From Aquabacter sp. L1I39 (GTDB lineage: Bacteria; Pseudomonadota; Alphaproteobacteria; Rhizobiales; Xanthobacteraceae), in contig NZ_CP072392.1 in the NCBI RefSeq assembly GCF_017742835.1, positions 201,559 through 265,558 of the forward strand: DNA of 64,000 nt. Direction: 5' to 3'. The notes under the pieces were generated by a model. That model saw only the letters and a list, made by a program, of their open reading frames with translations, searched no databases and was not told the DNA's origin. The position numbers and the translations under genes are program-made. Below, in pieces: positions 63,685-64,000 of the stretch. Positions within the stretch are counted from its first letter, which is position 1. Each line of letters starts with the position of its first letter.

Positions 63685-64000
<316 letters not shown>

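Overview
The window is strongly GC-rich, almost every codon ends in G or C, and genes are packed with 1-8 bp start/stop overlaps. The gene families (glnT-glxBCD, several Liv-type ABC transporters, TTT-family solute receptors, many acyl-CoA genes) and an inverted pair of a rhizobial-type palindromic repeat suggest the chromosome or a large replicon of an alphaproteobacterium of the order Hyphomicrobiales. A Xanthobacteraceae-like host is my guess, not a demonstrated assignment. I saw no rRNA, tRNA, CRISPR array, transposase or phage gene. About 60 protein genes cover nearly all of the window, and almost all serve uptake and catabolism of nitrogenous or carboxylic compounds.

Region 1 (0.3-9.5 kb) is an amine-type module. 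It holds an APC permease, an XRE-cupin (PuuR-like) regulator, a glxD-glxC-glxB-glnT operon (the N-methylglutamate synthase / gamma-glutamylamide synthetase family), a divergent FAD amine oxidase and a RidA protein. Three copies of a TGCAT-N3-ATGCA palindrome sit in its two divergent promoters, one of them over a TATAAT box, and tie the module together.

Region 2 (9.5-19.3 kb) looks like one forward operon facing an Lrp/AsnC regulator. It encodes an Asp/Glu-racemase-family enzyme, a second FAD amine oxidase, two different ATC-hydrolase-family proteins flanking a complete Liv ABC transporter, and an M20 amidohydrolase. This resembles racemase, ring-opening hydrolase and decarbamoylase/deacylase logic for a thiazoline-like or N-acyl amino acid and is the best candidate for an undescribed system.

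Region 3 (19.4-22.2 kb) is a small reverse-strand set: FAH-family hydrolase, TTT receptor and GntR regulator. Region 4 (22.4-34.3 kb) is a TetR-linked acyl-CoA regulon. It contains an orphan Liv receptor, a quinone-oxidoreductase-like MDR, an acyl-CoA ligase, SDR, ACAD10/11-like dehydrogenase, APH-type kinase, two crotonases, thiolase and a nitronate-monooxygenase-like protein. The ACAD/APH pair points to catabolism of 4-hydroxy acids. The same TACYCRTCAGTA site lies in both promoters.

Region 5 (34.3-44.8 kb) holds a LysR-controlled polar amino-acid ABC transporter with a threonine-aldolase-family enzyme, a PrpF-like isomerase with a TTT receptor beside a second LysR, and a TetR regulator with a PaaK-like ligase. 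Region 6 (45.0-52.0 kb) is a Liv transporter operon with a large acyl-CoA synthetase inside it. Region 7 (52.2-63.5 kb) is an atu-like branched or terpenoid acyl-CoA pathway: AtuB-like SDR, isovaleryl-CoA-dehydrogenase-type enzyme, AtuE-like hydratase, AtuA, and a biotin-dependent carboxylase whose alpha subunit is split into two genes, plus an HCCA-isomerase-like protein, another crotonase and an MFS transporter. The right edge cuts a further LivF ATPase gene.
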